Source: Lacrimispora indolis DSM 755 (GTDB lineage: Bacteria > Bacillota > Clostridia > Lachnospirales > Lachnospiraceae). Taken from it: DNA of 64,000 bases. The DNA is taken from assembly GCF_000526995.1 (NCBI RefSeq), contig NZ_AZUI01000001.1, forward strand, positions 372,001 to 436,000, written 5' to 3'. This document shows, piece by piece, positions 55,250-64,000 of this stretch. Made by a program: the position numbers and the translations under genes. Positions within the stretch are counted from its first letter, which is position 1. Each line of letters begins with the position of its first letter. The notes under the pieces are model-generated. The model searched no databases and was not told the origin of the DNA. It was given only the letters and a program-made list of their open reading frames with translations.

Positions 55250-56318
55250 TCATGCCAGCCTCCTTTAACATCCTGTCTATCCTGTTTCTAAGCTCTGCAG
55301 GCATTTCCACCTTGGGTGCGTTTTCATGCAGCAGCCAGGTTGCCGCATAATGTGTGTCGGATATTTGAAACATGGGTGGTTCTTCTTTTGTATCAATATT
55401 CAGAGCATAGATATTCCTCGGCGCAAAGGCATCCCCATCTACTTTATTCAACAGGTTAGGGGGACTGCCGGGAATGGCATAAAGCTTATCATCATCGGTG
55501 TCAAGATCCGGCATGGCCGAAAGCAGTCCCCATGTATAGGGATGTCTTGGGTCATAAAAAATATCATTTACCGTTCCTTGCTCTACAATTTTACCGGCAT
55601 ACATAACAGACACGTAGTCCGCTACTTTCGCTACAACACCTAAATCATGGGTGATATAAATAACCGAAATTCCGGTTTTCCTTTGGATTTCTTTGATGAG
55701 CTCCAATATTTTAGCCTGAATCGTAACATCAAGAGCTGTTGTCGGTTCATCACAAATCAACAATTCAGGATCACAGGCAAGGGCAATGGCAATGACAACC
55801 CTCTGCCTCATTCCTCCTGAAAGCTGATGGGGATAATTCTTCATACGCTTTTCGGCATCCACGATTCCCACCAGTTCTAAAAGTTCAACAGCCTTTTCAT
55901 AAGCTTCTTTTTTGGGTGTCTTATAGTGCCAGATCATTCCTTCCATAATCTGTGCACCTATGGTCATGGTAGGATTTAAAGAGGTCATGGGGTCCTGAAA
56001 AATCATGGCCATCCTTTTTCCATTGATGCTTTTTCGCATCTGTTTTTTATTTAGCTTTAAGATATCCACATGAACGGTTTCGTCTCCGCGGTGATACGTA
56101 AAATCAATGGTGCCGGAATTCACTTTTCCATTGCTGCTTAAGATGCCCATAACCGCTTTCATGGTAACCGATTTTCCGCTTCCGCTTTCCCCGACGATTG
56201 CAATGGTCTCGCCTTTATATAAATTAAGCTTTACTCCACGTATCGCGTTCACCTCTCCGGATGAAGTCTGAAAAGATATGGATAAATCATTAATTTCCAG
56301 TACTTTTTCTTTTTCCAT
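55239..56318 (-). CDS. oppD: Oligopeptide/dipeptide ABC transporter ATP-binding protein OppD
   Basis: 359 residues. Walker A is GESGSGKSVTMKAVM, the signature is LSGGMRQRVVIAIAL, and Walker B is LLICDEPTTALD. The C-terminal HPYTWGLLSAMPDLD and the Cys-poor oligopeptide extension (residues about 260-340) are typical, although the usual iron-sulfur cysteines of some OppD proteins are absent. It pairs with OppF. It lies 12 bases after oppC. Confidence 0.93.
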   Translation of the reverse strand: MEKEKVLEINDLSISFQTSSGEVNAIRGVKLNLYKGETIAIVGESGSGKSVTMKAVMGILSSNGKVNSGTIDFTYHRGDETVHVDILKLNKKQMRKSINGKRMAMIFQDPMTSLNPTMTIGAQIMEGMIWHYKTPKKEAYEKAVELLELVGIVDAEKRMKNYPHQLSGGMRQRVVIAIALACDPELLICDEPTTALDVTIQAKILELIKEIQRKTGISVIYITHDLGVVAKVADYVSVMYAGKIVEQGTVNDIFYDPRHPYTWGLLSAMPDLDTDDDKLYAIPGSPPNLLNKVDGDAFAPRNIYALNIDTKEEPPMFQISDTHYAATWLLHENAPKVEMPAELRNRIDRMLKEAGMNGN

Positions 56319-56330
56319 TCTTCTGGCCTC

Positions 56331-57389
56331 CTACATTTCTTTCATCCTTGGATCGAACGCATCCCGGATGCCGTCTGCCAGCATGTTAAAGCTGAGCATT
56401 AATATGGCTAACACGATAATTGGCGGAATAATCATATAAGGATGTGTGGTAAAGGACTTAAAGGAATCACTGATTAATGATCCAAGTGATGCCATTGGCG
56501 CCGGCACTCCTAATCCGATAAATGCTAAGAATGCCTCCGTAAAAATAGCATTGGGAATGGAGAACATGGTATTTGTTATAATCTGTCCAAAAATATTCGG
56601 CAATATTTCTTTAAATATAATTGTCAGATCAGAGGCTCCAAGGGTCCTGGAAGCCAAAACAAATTCCTGCTCCTTTAACTTCAGCATCTGCGCTCTTGCA
56701 ATACGGTTCATGCCGATCCATCCGGTAATCATTAAGGAAAAGGTTATGGTTATTAATCCCGGTTTTAATACAATAATTAACAGAGTTACGATAACCAGAT
56801 TGGGAATACCGTTTAAAACTTCCGCAAAACGCTGCATTGCATTGTCCACTGCTCCGCCGAAATAACCTGATATCAAGCCATAGCTTAAGCCAAATACCAT
56901 ATCAATCATGACCGCAGCCAATGCAATGTACAAAGATATTCTGGTTCCCACCCATGTTCTCGTAAAGATATCCCTTCCAAGAACATCTGAACCAAACCAA
57001 TAATAGGTATCCTCCAGCCCCGTTTCTGCACCGTCAGCGGATATATATTTATTGATTTTTGTAACGCCTGTAGAAGTGTTCATGGTCTCTGAACCGTCAA
57101 ATATTCCGATTTTTTCAAGCCCTGGAATACGGGGTGCAAGGTTCTGGTTTGCAATGATCTGGGAATCGTATGTATACGCTGTCCAGTGAGGCGCAAAAAT
57201 TGCCAGCATGATGATTAAAACAATGCCTATCAGGCTGATAACAGCACCCTTGTTTTTTATGAAACGCTGAAATACATCTTTCCAATAGGATTGACTGGAA
57301 TAATTTTGATCCACCTTTGATATGGAATCCTTATGCAGAAATTCAAAGTCATGAGCTGTAAAAGGCTTATTTTCGTTTAAATCTGTCAT
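56331..57389 (-). CDS. oppC: Oligopeptide/dipeptide ABC transporter permease OppC
   Basis: 352 residues with about six membrane helices. The ABC-contact loop is seen in ASRTLGASDLTIIFKEILPNI. The N-terminus (FQRFIKNKGAVISLIGIVLI) is the OppC_N domain. A segment of about 65 residues outside the membrane after the first helix is longer than in many OppC proteins. The start overlaps the oppB stop by four bases. Confidence 0.93.
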   Translation of the reverse strand: MTDLNENKPFTAHDFEFLHKDSISKVDQNYSSQSYWKDVFQRFIKNKGAVISLIGIVLIIMLAIFAPHWTAYTYDSQIIANQNLAPRIPGLEKIGIFDGSETMNTSTGVTKINKYISADGAETGLEDTYYWFGSDVLGRDIFTRTWVGTRISLYIALAAVMIDMVFGLSYGLISGYFGGAVDNAMQRFAEVLNGIPNLVIVTLLIIVLKPGLITITFSLMITGWIGMNRIARAQMLKLKEQEFVLASRTLGASDLTIIFKEILPNIFGQIITNTMFSIPNAIFTEAFLAFIGLGVPAPMASLGSLISDSFKSFTTHPYMIIPPIIVLAILMLSFNMLADGIRDAFDPRMKEM

Positions 57390-58324
57390 GATGCTCCCCC
57401 CTTCGCCAATCGTATTCTGGGGTCAATGATACCATAGAGAATATCTACAAATAACATGATTCCAATGTACATGGCACTGTAAATAAAGGATAATGCAAGA
57501 ATAACATTATAATCATTGGCCTGTATTGCTGTTACCAGCAAGCTTCCAATTCCCGGTATGGAAAATATTTTTTCCACTACCAGACTTCCTGTCATCAATC
57601 CTACAACCAACGGAGCCAGCACGGTAATAATGGGGATCAGAGCATTCCTTAAGGCATGCTTAAATATTAACTGAAACCCGCTTATTCCTTTACTTTCTGC
57701 TAAAAGCATATAATCCGATCCAAGCACTTCCAGCATTTCCGTTCTGGTAAATCGTGCTACCGTTGCTATGGTAAACATACATAGTGATACAGTCGGCAAA
57801 ACGGAAGATTTTAAAGGAGCGGTTATGTCATAAAGCAGGGGGAACCACCGTAATTTAAAACCAAGGGAATAAGATAACGCCAGTGCAAAAACATAAGAAG
57901 GCAGGCTCACTCCTAAAACGGAAACAACCGTTGTTAAGGTATCCCATATGGTATTATGTTTAAGCGCAGCTATAATGCCTAAAATTATACCTATGACAGT
58001 TCCAAGTAAAACTGCCTGTCCTCCGATGCGGACAGATATGGGTAAACGAGACTGCAGTAATTGTGAAATCGGTGTGTTTTTAGATATGGTATAGGAAACT
58101 CCAAAATCCCCGGTAAGCATATTTTTCATATAATTTATAAAACGAAGGAATGCCGGTTTATCAAGTCCATATTTTGCATTTAATATGGCGATCTGATCTG
58201 CCGTTAACTTTTCATCATTAAACGGAGATCCCGGCATAAACTCCAGCATTAAAAATAATATGATTAAAATGGCTAATAAGGTAATTATCGAAACAACTAC
58301 TCGCTTAAGCAAATATTTTTTCAT
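57386..58324 (-). CDS. oppB: Oligopeptide/dipeptide ABC transporter permease OppB
   Basis: 312 residues with six membrane helices. The N-terminal MKKYLLKRVVVSIITLLAIL, the LLAESKGISGFQLIFKHALRNAL contact loop and the end FVDILYGIIDPRIRLAKG are standard for OppB/DppB. It forms the transmembrane channel with OppC. A 189-base gap with a strong hairpin separates it from oppA. Confidence 0.93.
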   Translation of the reverse strand: MKKYLLKRVVVSIITLLAILIILFLMLEFMPGSPFNDEKLTADQIAILNAKYGLDKPAFLRFINYMKNMLTGDFGVSYTISKNTPISQLLQSRLPISVRIGGQAVLLGTVIGIILGIIAALKHNTIWDTLTTVVSVLGVSLPSYVFALALSYSLGFKLRWFPLLYDITAPLKSSVLPTVSLCMFTIATVARFTRTEMLEVLGSDYMLLAESKGISGFQLIFKHALRNALIPIITVLAPLVVGLMTGSLVVEKIFSIPGIGSLLVTAIQANDYNVILALSFIYSAMYIGIMLFVDILYGIIDPRIRLAKGGAS

Positions 58325-58390
58325 ATCATATTACTTCTCTTTCTAAGTAAATATTACCATAATAACTTCCTTTCCCATTGCCCTTAATTC

Positions 58391-58438
58391 AAAAAGTTGC
58401 CTGCATGACCGTATGAAACCGTATACAAGCAACTTTTG
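58391..58438 (-). terminator. Intercistronic hairpin between oppA and oppB (partial terminator)
   Basis: On the minus strand AAAAGTTGC pairs with GCAACTTTTT, ending in a T-run. Such leaky terminators after the binding-protein gene are common and let oppA be made in excess over the membrane parts. Confidence 0.7.
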
Positions 58439-58513
58439 ATTGAATACAGGCCGGGCCGCGTACTGCGGTTATCCGCCTTATAAGCGTCTTTCAATAAAGC
58501 TGTGATTATGGTA

Positions 58514-60181
58514 TTAGTTTTTTGTTGTATTTTTAAATACTCTGTTAATTGCTACTGAATGGAATTCAATGCCTTTAACATTACTCTTGATCATAACAGC
58601 ATTGCCCTTTTGGTAGATGGGGAAAATAACTGCATCATCCATAACAATGCCTTCCGCTTTTTTCAGAGCTTCCCATCTGGCAGCCGGATCAAGTGCCAGT
58701 TCTCCTTTTTTCGCGGACTCAATGATTGCGTCGTATTCTGCATTTGACCAGAAACCATAGTTGTTGGGATCATCGGTGATCCACATATTCTCATATGTCA
58801 TAGGATCTGCATAGTCCGGTCCCCAGCGTGTCAGGGCAATTTCAAATTCACCTTCCTGCATTCTCTCTACTCTGTTTTTCTTCGGCAGAACTTCCAAGTT
58901 GATCGTAATGCCTGGAAGGGTTGTCTGAACCTCAGCCTGAATAAACTGGGCCACATTCTGGGCGGATTCTGTATCTTCTACAATCATGGAATATGTAAGG
59001 GTTTCTACCCCAAGCTCTTTCTTGGCTTCATTCCAGTATTCTAATGCTTTTGCTTTGTCGGTTGAAAGGTAAGTAGCTGTTCCGTCACGGAAATCTTTGC
59101 CGTCAGGACCGGTTGCAAGACCGGTAGGAATTGCAAAGTCTGCCACAATAGAACCGTCTTTTAAAATGTTATTAACAATTGCCTTTTTGTCAAAAGAAAG
59201 GGCAAGTGCCTTTCTGAGATTTAAGTTTTCCAGCCCGGCTACTTTCAGGTTTGGAGAAAGATACCATAAATATCCGGCCATAATATTCGTAAATTCAGGG
59301 TCACCCTGGAATTGCTCTACTTGCTCTCCGGAAAGAATAGCAGTATCCAGATCACCATTCTGGTAAGCAAGCATTACCTGCTGGCTGTCTTTAATTACCT
59401 GATACTTAAGACCGTCAAGCTTAACCGCAGCTGCATCCCAGTAATTTTCATTTTTAACTAATTCAATTGTGGTTGCTGCCGGTTCATAAGAAGTTATTAC
59501 AAACTGGCCGTTGCTTAAAATTGTTTCCGGGGATGTTGCAAAGGTATCCCCGCATTTTTTAAAGAATTCCTCATTTACCGGATAAAAAGCCGGGAATGCC
59601 ATCAGGGATTCAAAATAAGGAACCGGATTATCTAATTGTATTTCCAATGTCTTTTCATCAACGGCAGTTACCCCTAATTGATCCGGTGCCACACTGCCTC
59701 CGCCAATGGCGTCTGCATTTTTGATGCCTGCAATGCCGCCCATAAATGCATATTCACTGGCAGTTGCAGGATCCACCAGACGTCTCCATGCAAATACAAA
59801 GTCATTTGCTGTAACAGGGGTTCCATTGGACCATTTGGCATCTTTTAAAGTGATGGTGTAGGTTAATCCATCCTCACTTTTTTCAATCTTGTCCGCCAAT
59901 GCAGGAACAGCGCTTCCGTCTTCCGCCAACGCATAAAGACCGTCTGTCACATCTGCGATTACTTCAAATGAAGTTCCATCCACCGCAATCTGCGGATCCA
60001 TGGAAGCTACTTCCACGTCGATGTGCACATTCAATACATTTCCGCCAGCCTTCGCTGCATCTGCCGCGGATTCCTTTGTTTCTGATTTCGTTTCCGCCGG
60101 CTTTGAAGCCCCACATCCGGCCAGGCTTAATGTCATGGCAGCCAGACACAGGAAACTGATTAACTTTTTGCTACTTCTCAT
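58514..60181 (-). CDS. oppA: Oligopeptide-binding lipoprotein OppA
   Basis: 555 residues from the ATG at 60181 (GAGGAGG upstream); an ATG five codons earlier overlaps that ribosome site. A lipoprotein signal peptide ends at LSLAGCGA, with the lipid-bearing Cys near residue 23. The mature part matches family-5 solute-binding proteins (YTITLKDAKWSNGTPVTANDFVFAWRR; LRKALALSFDKKAIVNN). It captures peptides outside the membrane and hands them to OppBC. It opens the operon. Confidence 0.94.
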   Translation of the reverse strand: MRSSKKLISFLCLAAMTLSLAGCGASKPAETKSETKESAADAAKAGGNVLNVHIDVEVASMDPQIAVDGTSFEVIADVTDGLYALAEDGSAVPALADKIEKSEDGLTYTITLKDAKWSNGTPVTANDFVFAWRRLVDPATASEYAFMGGIAGIKNADAIGGGSVAPDQLGVTAVDEKTLEIQLDNPVPYFESLMAFPAFYPVNEEFFKKCGDTFATSPETILSNGQFVITSYEPAATTIELVKNENYWDAAAVKLDGLKYQVIKDSQQVMLAYQNGDLDTAILSGEQVEQFQGDPEFTNIMAGYLWYLSPNLKVAGLENLNLRKALALSFDKKAIVNNILKDGSIVADFAIPTGLATGPDGKDFRDGTATYLSTDKAKALEYWNEAKKELGVETLTYSMIVEDTESAQNVAQFIQAEVQTTLPGITINLEVLPKKNRVERMQEGEFEIALTRWGPDYADPMTYENMWITDDPNNYGFWSNAEYDAIIESAKKGELALDPAARWEALKKAEGIVMDDAVIFPIYQKGNAVMIKSNVKGIEFHSVAINRVFKNTTKN

Positions 60182-60205
60182 CTTCGTCCTCCTCATAATT
60201 ATTTA

Positions 60206-60239
60206 AGCGTTAACGTTTTTTTTCAAAAACTTTAACGCT
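60206..60239. promoter_or_regulatory. oppA: Inverted repeat in the oppA leader, likely operator
   Basis: AGCGTTAA (60206-60213) and TTAACGCT (60232-60239) are exact complements 18 bases apart, just downstream of the promoter. The outline is like that at guaB but the sequence differs. Confidence 0.5.
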
Positions 60240-60254
60240 CTAATCAATTACACT

Positions 60255-60283
60255 AGTGTACCAAATTTTTAAGGGGTTGTCAA
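60255..60283 (-). promoter_or_regulatory. oppA: Promoter of the opp operon
   Basis: On the minus strand TTGACA (60278-60283), a 17-base spacer and TACACT (60255-60260). The -35 region and spacer start (TTGACAACCCCT) are identical to guaB's. Confidence 0.75.
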
Positions 60284-60351
60284 CGAAGATTTTACGGCTT
60301 TGAACCGATGTATCCGGCAAAATAACTTCTTTAAGAAACTTTTGTAAAAAT

Positions 60352-60397
60352 AAAAAAGGAATCAGATGTTTTAATAAAACATCTGATTCCTTTTTTA
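60352..60397 (-). terminator. Terminator of the small membrane-protein gene
   Basis: AAAAAAGGAATCAGATGTTTT pairs with its exact complement around AATA, giving a very strong hairpin with a T-run on the minus strand, just after the stop at 60400. Confidence 0.92.
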
Positions 60398-60399
60398 TT

Positions 60400-60909
60400 T
60401 TATACTGCTTTCACAACCTTACGCGGCGCCGTCATCCTCATACACTGAAGCAGCTTATCGTTAGGTTCAAATATGATCTTGGTCGTTTCGGCACCGGCCT
60501 GGCTTATTAATGTATAAGTCTTTGCTCCCGGTGCGTGGGAAGAAAAATCCAGTAACTTCATATTCTTTGTTTCGTGATCCCTGGCTTCTGTGGAGCCGGT
60601 AGGAGCAACGATCTTAATCTCTTCCATGGAACCTTCCCAGGCTTTCTTTCTCTTGCTTCTGCCGTAGATCCGGTCAATGGAAAGAGTATTGGTCACATAC
60701 AGGTATTCAAATTCCACTTCACTGTTGCGGAATACAAAATAAGCGGCCGCAACGGCAGCAAGCAGGATGAGCACTCCAAAGATCCCGAAAACCGGAGACA
60801 TGGAGAGGAAAAACGCGATCACGCACAGGATTCCCATCGCAATTTTTATCAACATGGTATAGGCCGGAGACTTTCGCTTCACTAGCCATTCTGCATACAT
60901 TTCATTCAT
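60400..60909 (-). CDS. Two-helix membrane protein, possibly DUF6106
   Basis: 169 residues. Two adjacent membrane helices (about 22-58) are followed by a basic patch (GRSKRKKAWEGSMEEIKIV) and a soluble domain ending APRKVVKAV. It resembles small clostridial membrane proteins filed as DUF6106; I am only moderately sure. No catalytic motif is visible. It lies downstream of groEL on the same strand, separated by 232 bases of hairpin-rich sequence. Function unknown. Confidence 0.55.
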   Translation of the reverse strand: MNEMYAEWLVKRKSPAYTMLIKIAMGILCVIAFFLSMSPVFGIFGVLILLAAVAAAYFVFRNSEVEFEYLYVTNTLSIDRIYGRSKRKKAWEGSMEEIKIVAPTGSTEARDHETKNMKLLDFSSHAPGAKTYTLISQAGAETTKIIFEPNDKLLQCMRMTAPRKVVKAV

Positions 60910-61004
60910 AACGATCTGGGTCCTTTCCTCTTACCTGCATGGCTTCTTACGGCGCAGCCTGTCCCGATTCAAAAGATGTTTGTTATACCGGAAATCCGCA
61001 GTGC

Positions 61005-61116
61005 AGCGGGTAAAGCCGCAGGCTTTACCCGCTCACGGGCGTTCGCCCTGGGAAGCGGAAGATGGAAAAAATTTCTTATGTGCAAGCACAACGAAATTTT
61101 TTTCATCTTCCGCTTC
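61005..61116. repeat. Cluster of strong inverted repeats downstream of groEL
   Basis: A perfect 13-bp stem with a 3-base loop (61005-61033, AGCGGGTAAAGCC arm) is followed by GGGCG/CGCCC (61037-61048). Then comes a 24-bp stem (61052-61075 with 61093-61116, one G-T pair) whose 17-base loop holds another GTGC/GCAC hairpin. No T-run follows on either strand. The block may be a small mobile inverted-repeat element or an mRNA-stabilising structure of groEL. Confidence 0.65.
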
Positions 61117-61141
61117 GCACTGCTCATTGCTTTCGTGAATG

Positions 61142-62764
<1,623 letters not shown>

Positions 62765-62846
62765 TCATTCCTCCAGTTTTCTTCTAAAAATAAAAATACG
62801 TATTATCTAAAACTATCTGTTATGATTTCAGTATTGCCTTCTAAAA

Positions 62847-63137
62847 TTATTCGATCACTGCTAAAATATCACTCTGCTTGACGATTACATATTTCTCATC
62901 GTCTTCTCCGGTCTCTATTTCTGTTCCTGAATATTTGGAGAAGATTACTTTATCGCCCACTTTAACCTGCATGGTAACTTCCTTGCCGTCTACCAGACCG
63001 CCTGGTCCTGCTGCGATAACTTCCGCCTGCTGGGGTTTTTCTTTTGCCTGACCCGGCAGAACAATACCGGACTTTGTTGTCTCCTCTGCAACCAATGGTT
63101 TTAACACAACTTTGTCAAATAATGGTACTAATTTCAT
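62847..63137 (-). CDS. groES: Co-chaperonin GroES
   Basis: 96 residues. MKLVPLFDKVVLKPLVAEETTKSGIVLPGQAKEKPQQAEV has the mobile loop (TTKSGIVLP), and the protein ends KYVIVKQSDILAVIE. It caps GroEL. AGGAGG precedes the start. The promoter and CIRCE operator lie about 85-125 bases upstream. Confidence 0.98.
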   Translation of the reverse strand: MKLVPLFDKVVLKPLVAEETTKSGIVLPGQAKEKPQQAEVIAAGPGGLVDGKEVTMQVKVGDKVIFSKYSGTEIETGEDDEKYVIVKQSDILAVIE

Positions 63138-63219
63138 TGCAATTCCTCCTCATAGCTTTCTGCTTATTATTTCTTTCTTTTGGCCTTCCGAAAGAAGTTT
63201 TATTTTATTCACATACTAA

Positions 63220-63248
63220 GTTATATCACTCATTATTAGCACTGTCAA
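63220..63248 (-). promoter_or_regulatory. groES: Promoter of groES-groEL
   Basis: On the minus strand TTGACA (63243-63248), a 17-base spacer and TATAAC (63220-63225). The -35 box lies inside the CIRCE element, so HrcA binding would block polymerase. Confidence 0.85.
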
Positions 63249-63262
63249 TAGTTGAGTGCTAA
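63236..63262. promoter_or_regulatory. CIRCE operator (HrcA binding site)
   Basis: The arms TTAGCACT(G) and GAGTGCTAA are separated by nine bases, matching the CIRCE consensus except for one base next to the spacer. HrcA represses groESL through this site at normal temperature. Confidence 0.95.
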
Positions 63263-63404
63263 CTTTATATTTTTTTTACATTTTTACCATATTTGCGGTA
63301 TTTTCTCCTTTACCTACATAGTTTATAGAAATTTTCTTATTATATACCTTTATTTTTTTCTATGAACGTATTACAATAACATAGAATGAAGAGCCTTACA
63401 GGCA

Positions 63405-63495
63405 TTCCGTTATGTTTAAAATGCACAGGCGTTAATAAAAAAGCGCCTTTTAAGCATACCGTTATGTCCAGAATACACGGGCGGTAATAAGGAAA
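63405..63495 (-). repeat. Dispersed hairpin element, decayed tandem copies G1 and G2
   Basis: Two units about 42 bases apart share CCGTTATG and end with a CAGGCGTTAATAA or CGGGCGGTAATAA block. On the minus strand G2 reads TTACCGCCCGTGTATTCTGG then ACATAACGGTATGC, aligning with copies C and D1. The stems are partly lost. Confidence 0.55.
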
Positions 63496-63507
63496 GGAGT
63501 GTTTCAA

Positions 63508-64000
63508 ATGGCAAAAAAGGGTAATGGGTTTGGGAAATTTGTGGCACTGGCCACTGTGGCCGGCGTTGTTGCCGCCGGTATCTCTTATTTTACAAAATAC
63601 AAATCCTTCCACAAAGAACTGGAAGAAAATTTCCATGATTTTGAAGATGAAGGGAATGACGACATTTCCAAAATTGACAGCACGATGAACCGCAACTATG
63701 TTTCCTTACATGCCAATAAGGATGAATTTAAGGTCGCCGCTGACCATATGGCAGATGCTGCCAAGGATGCGGTGAGTGCGGCAAAAAACCTGGTTAAGGA
63801 TGCGGCAAGTATTGTCTCCGATACGGCAAAGGAAGCGGCTTCTGCTATGGCTTTTACAGCGAAGGACATGTTTGAATCCGCAAAAGAACAGGCAGATACG
63901 TATTTAGATGACGAAGAAGACAGCTCAGATGGCGGTTTGGATTATGCTGCCGGAGCCGCAGACCGTCTGGCAGAAGAGGCCACAGAGGCAGCGGACTCTA
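63508..64000 (+). CDS. Alanine-rich helical protein with N-terminal hydrophobic segment, 3' end outside window
   Basis: 164 residues are visible, with no stop before the window edge. It begins MAKKGNGFGKFVALATVAGV and has one hydrophobic stretch (about 10-26), followed by an acidic region and then long runs rich in Ala, Lys, Asp and Glu (for example AADHMADAAKDAVSAAKNLV) with helix-forming periodicity. This looks like a YtxH-type or late-embryogenesis-like stress protein, but no family could be named with confidence. The start has AAAGGAG upstream, derived next to repeat copy G2. Confidence 0.6.
   Translation, partial: MAKKGNGFGKFVALATVAGVVAAGISYFTKYKSFHKELEENFHDFEDEGNDDISKIDSTMNRNYVSLHANKDEFKVAADHMADAAKDAVSAAKNLVKDAASIVSDTAKEAASAMAFTAKDMFESAKEQADTYLDDEEDSSDGGLDYAAGAADRLAEEATEAADS

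Larger units (their letters stand above)
63138..63507. other. Divergent region between groES and the alanine-rich gene
   Basis: It holds the groES promoter and CIRCE element, then A+T-rich sequence (63263-63390) where nothing else was recognised, then two decayed tandem copies of the dispersed hairpin element before the ribosome site (AAAGGAG) of the plus-strand gene. Confidence 0.7.

Noticed and set aside
61052..61116. groEL terminator
   Set aside because: The stem is strong but no T-run follows on the minus strand.

Overview
The window looks like chromosome of an anaerobic, spore-forming Clostridia bacterium, most likely of the Lachnospiraceae (Lacrimispora / 'Clostridium' saccharolyticum-like). 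The reasons are a GerA-type germinant receptor gene, a CIRCE-controlled groES-groEL pair, AddAB instead of RecBCD, DUF3842-type genes, strong AGGAGG ribosome binding sites and a mid-40s G+C impression. No rRNA, tRNA, CRISPR array, prophage or transposase gene was seen.

Layout. 0-5 kb: a truncated TDT/SLAC1-type transporter, a C_GCAxxG_C_C redox protein, a tocopherol-cyclase-like protein, a membrane GGDEF/HD-GYP protein and a flavin reductase-like protein. 5.1-17.4 kb (minus strand): a 12-gene run reading ssnA-ygfK-hydantoinase-yqeC-modE-like-molybdopterin-binding protein-moaC-moaA-MOSC-mogA/moaB-yqeB-mocA. 17.7-25 kb (plus strand, divergent): a YheO/PAS-type regulator, dpaL (ygeX), a ygeY-type hydrolase, ygeW, a carbamate kinase and an NCS2 purine permease. 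25-29 kb: glgP, an AraC regulator and tspO. 29-36 kb (minus): guaD-azgA-type permease-xdhA-xdhB-xdhC behind a recognisable purine riboswitch. 36-39.7 kb (minus): selD, an EF2568-type cysteine desulfurase-like protein, a LysR regulator and DUF3343. 39.7-54 kb: addB-addA, an FMN-bind-like membrane protein, a MATE exporter, a YitT protein, gerA, DUF3842 and guaB. 54-60 kb: oppABCDF. 60-64 kb: a small membrane protein, groES-groEL and a truncated alanine-rich protein.

The genes from about 5 to 39.6 kb form one functional unit: anaerobic purine (xanthine/urate) breakdown through a molybdenum hydroxylase that probably carries labile selenium. Permeases bring purines in. GuaD and XdhABC interconvert guanine, hypoxanthine, xanthine and possibly urate. 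YgfK, SsnA, the hydantoinase and the YgeY-type hydrolase are the set associated with opening the purine ring without oxygen. YgeX would convert 2,3-diaminopropionate to pyruvate and ammonia, and YgeW plus carbamate kinase could recover ATP from a carbamoyl group. MoaA/MoaC/Mog/MocA make and modify the pterin cofactor. SelD, the desulfurase-like protein, DUF3343, YqeB and YqeC would supply and insert selenium.

The most unusual non-coding signals are (i) the purine riboswitch before guaD, whose downstream sequence suggests a ligand-ON arrangement, and (ii) a dispersed element of about 45-95 bp with covarying hairpins. It is densest at 46.9-50.7 kb, lies in frame inside addA, forms the C-terminus of the MATE gene and supplies spurious upstream start codons to several neighbours.
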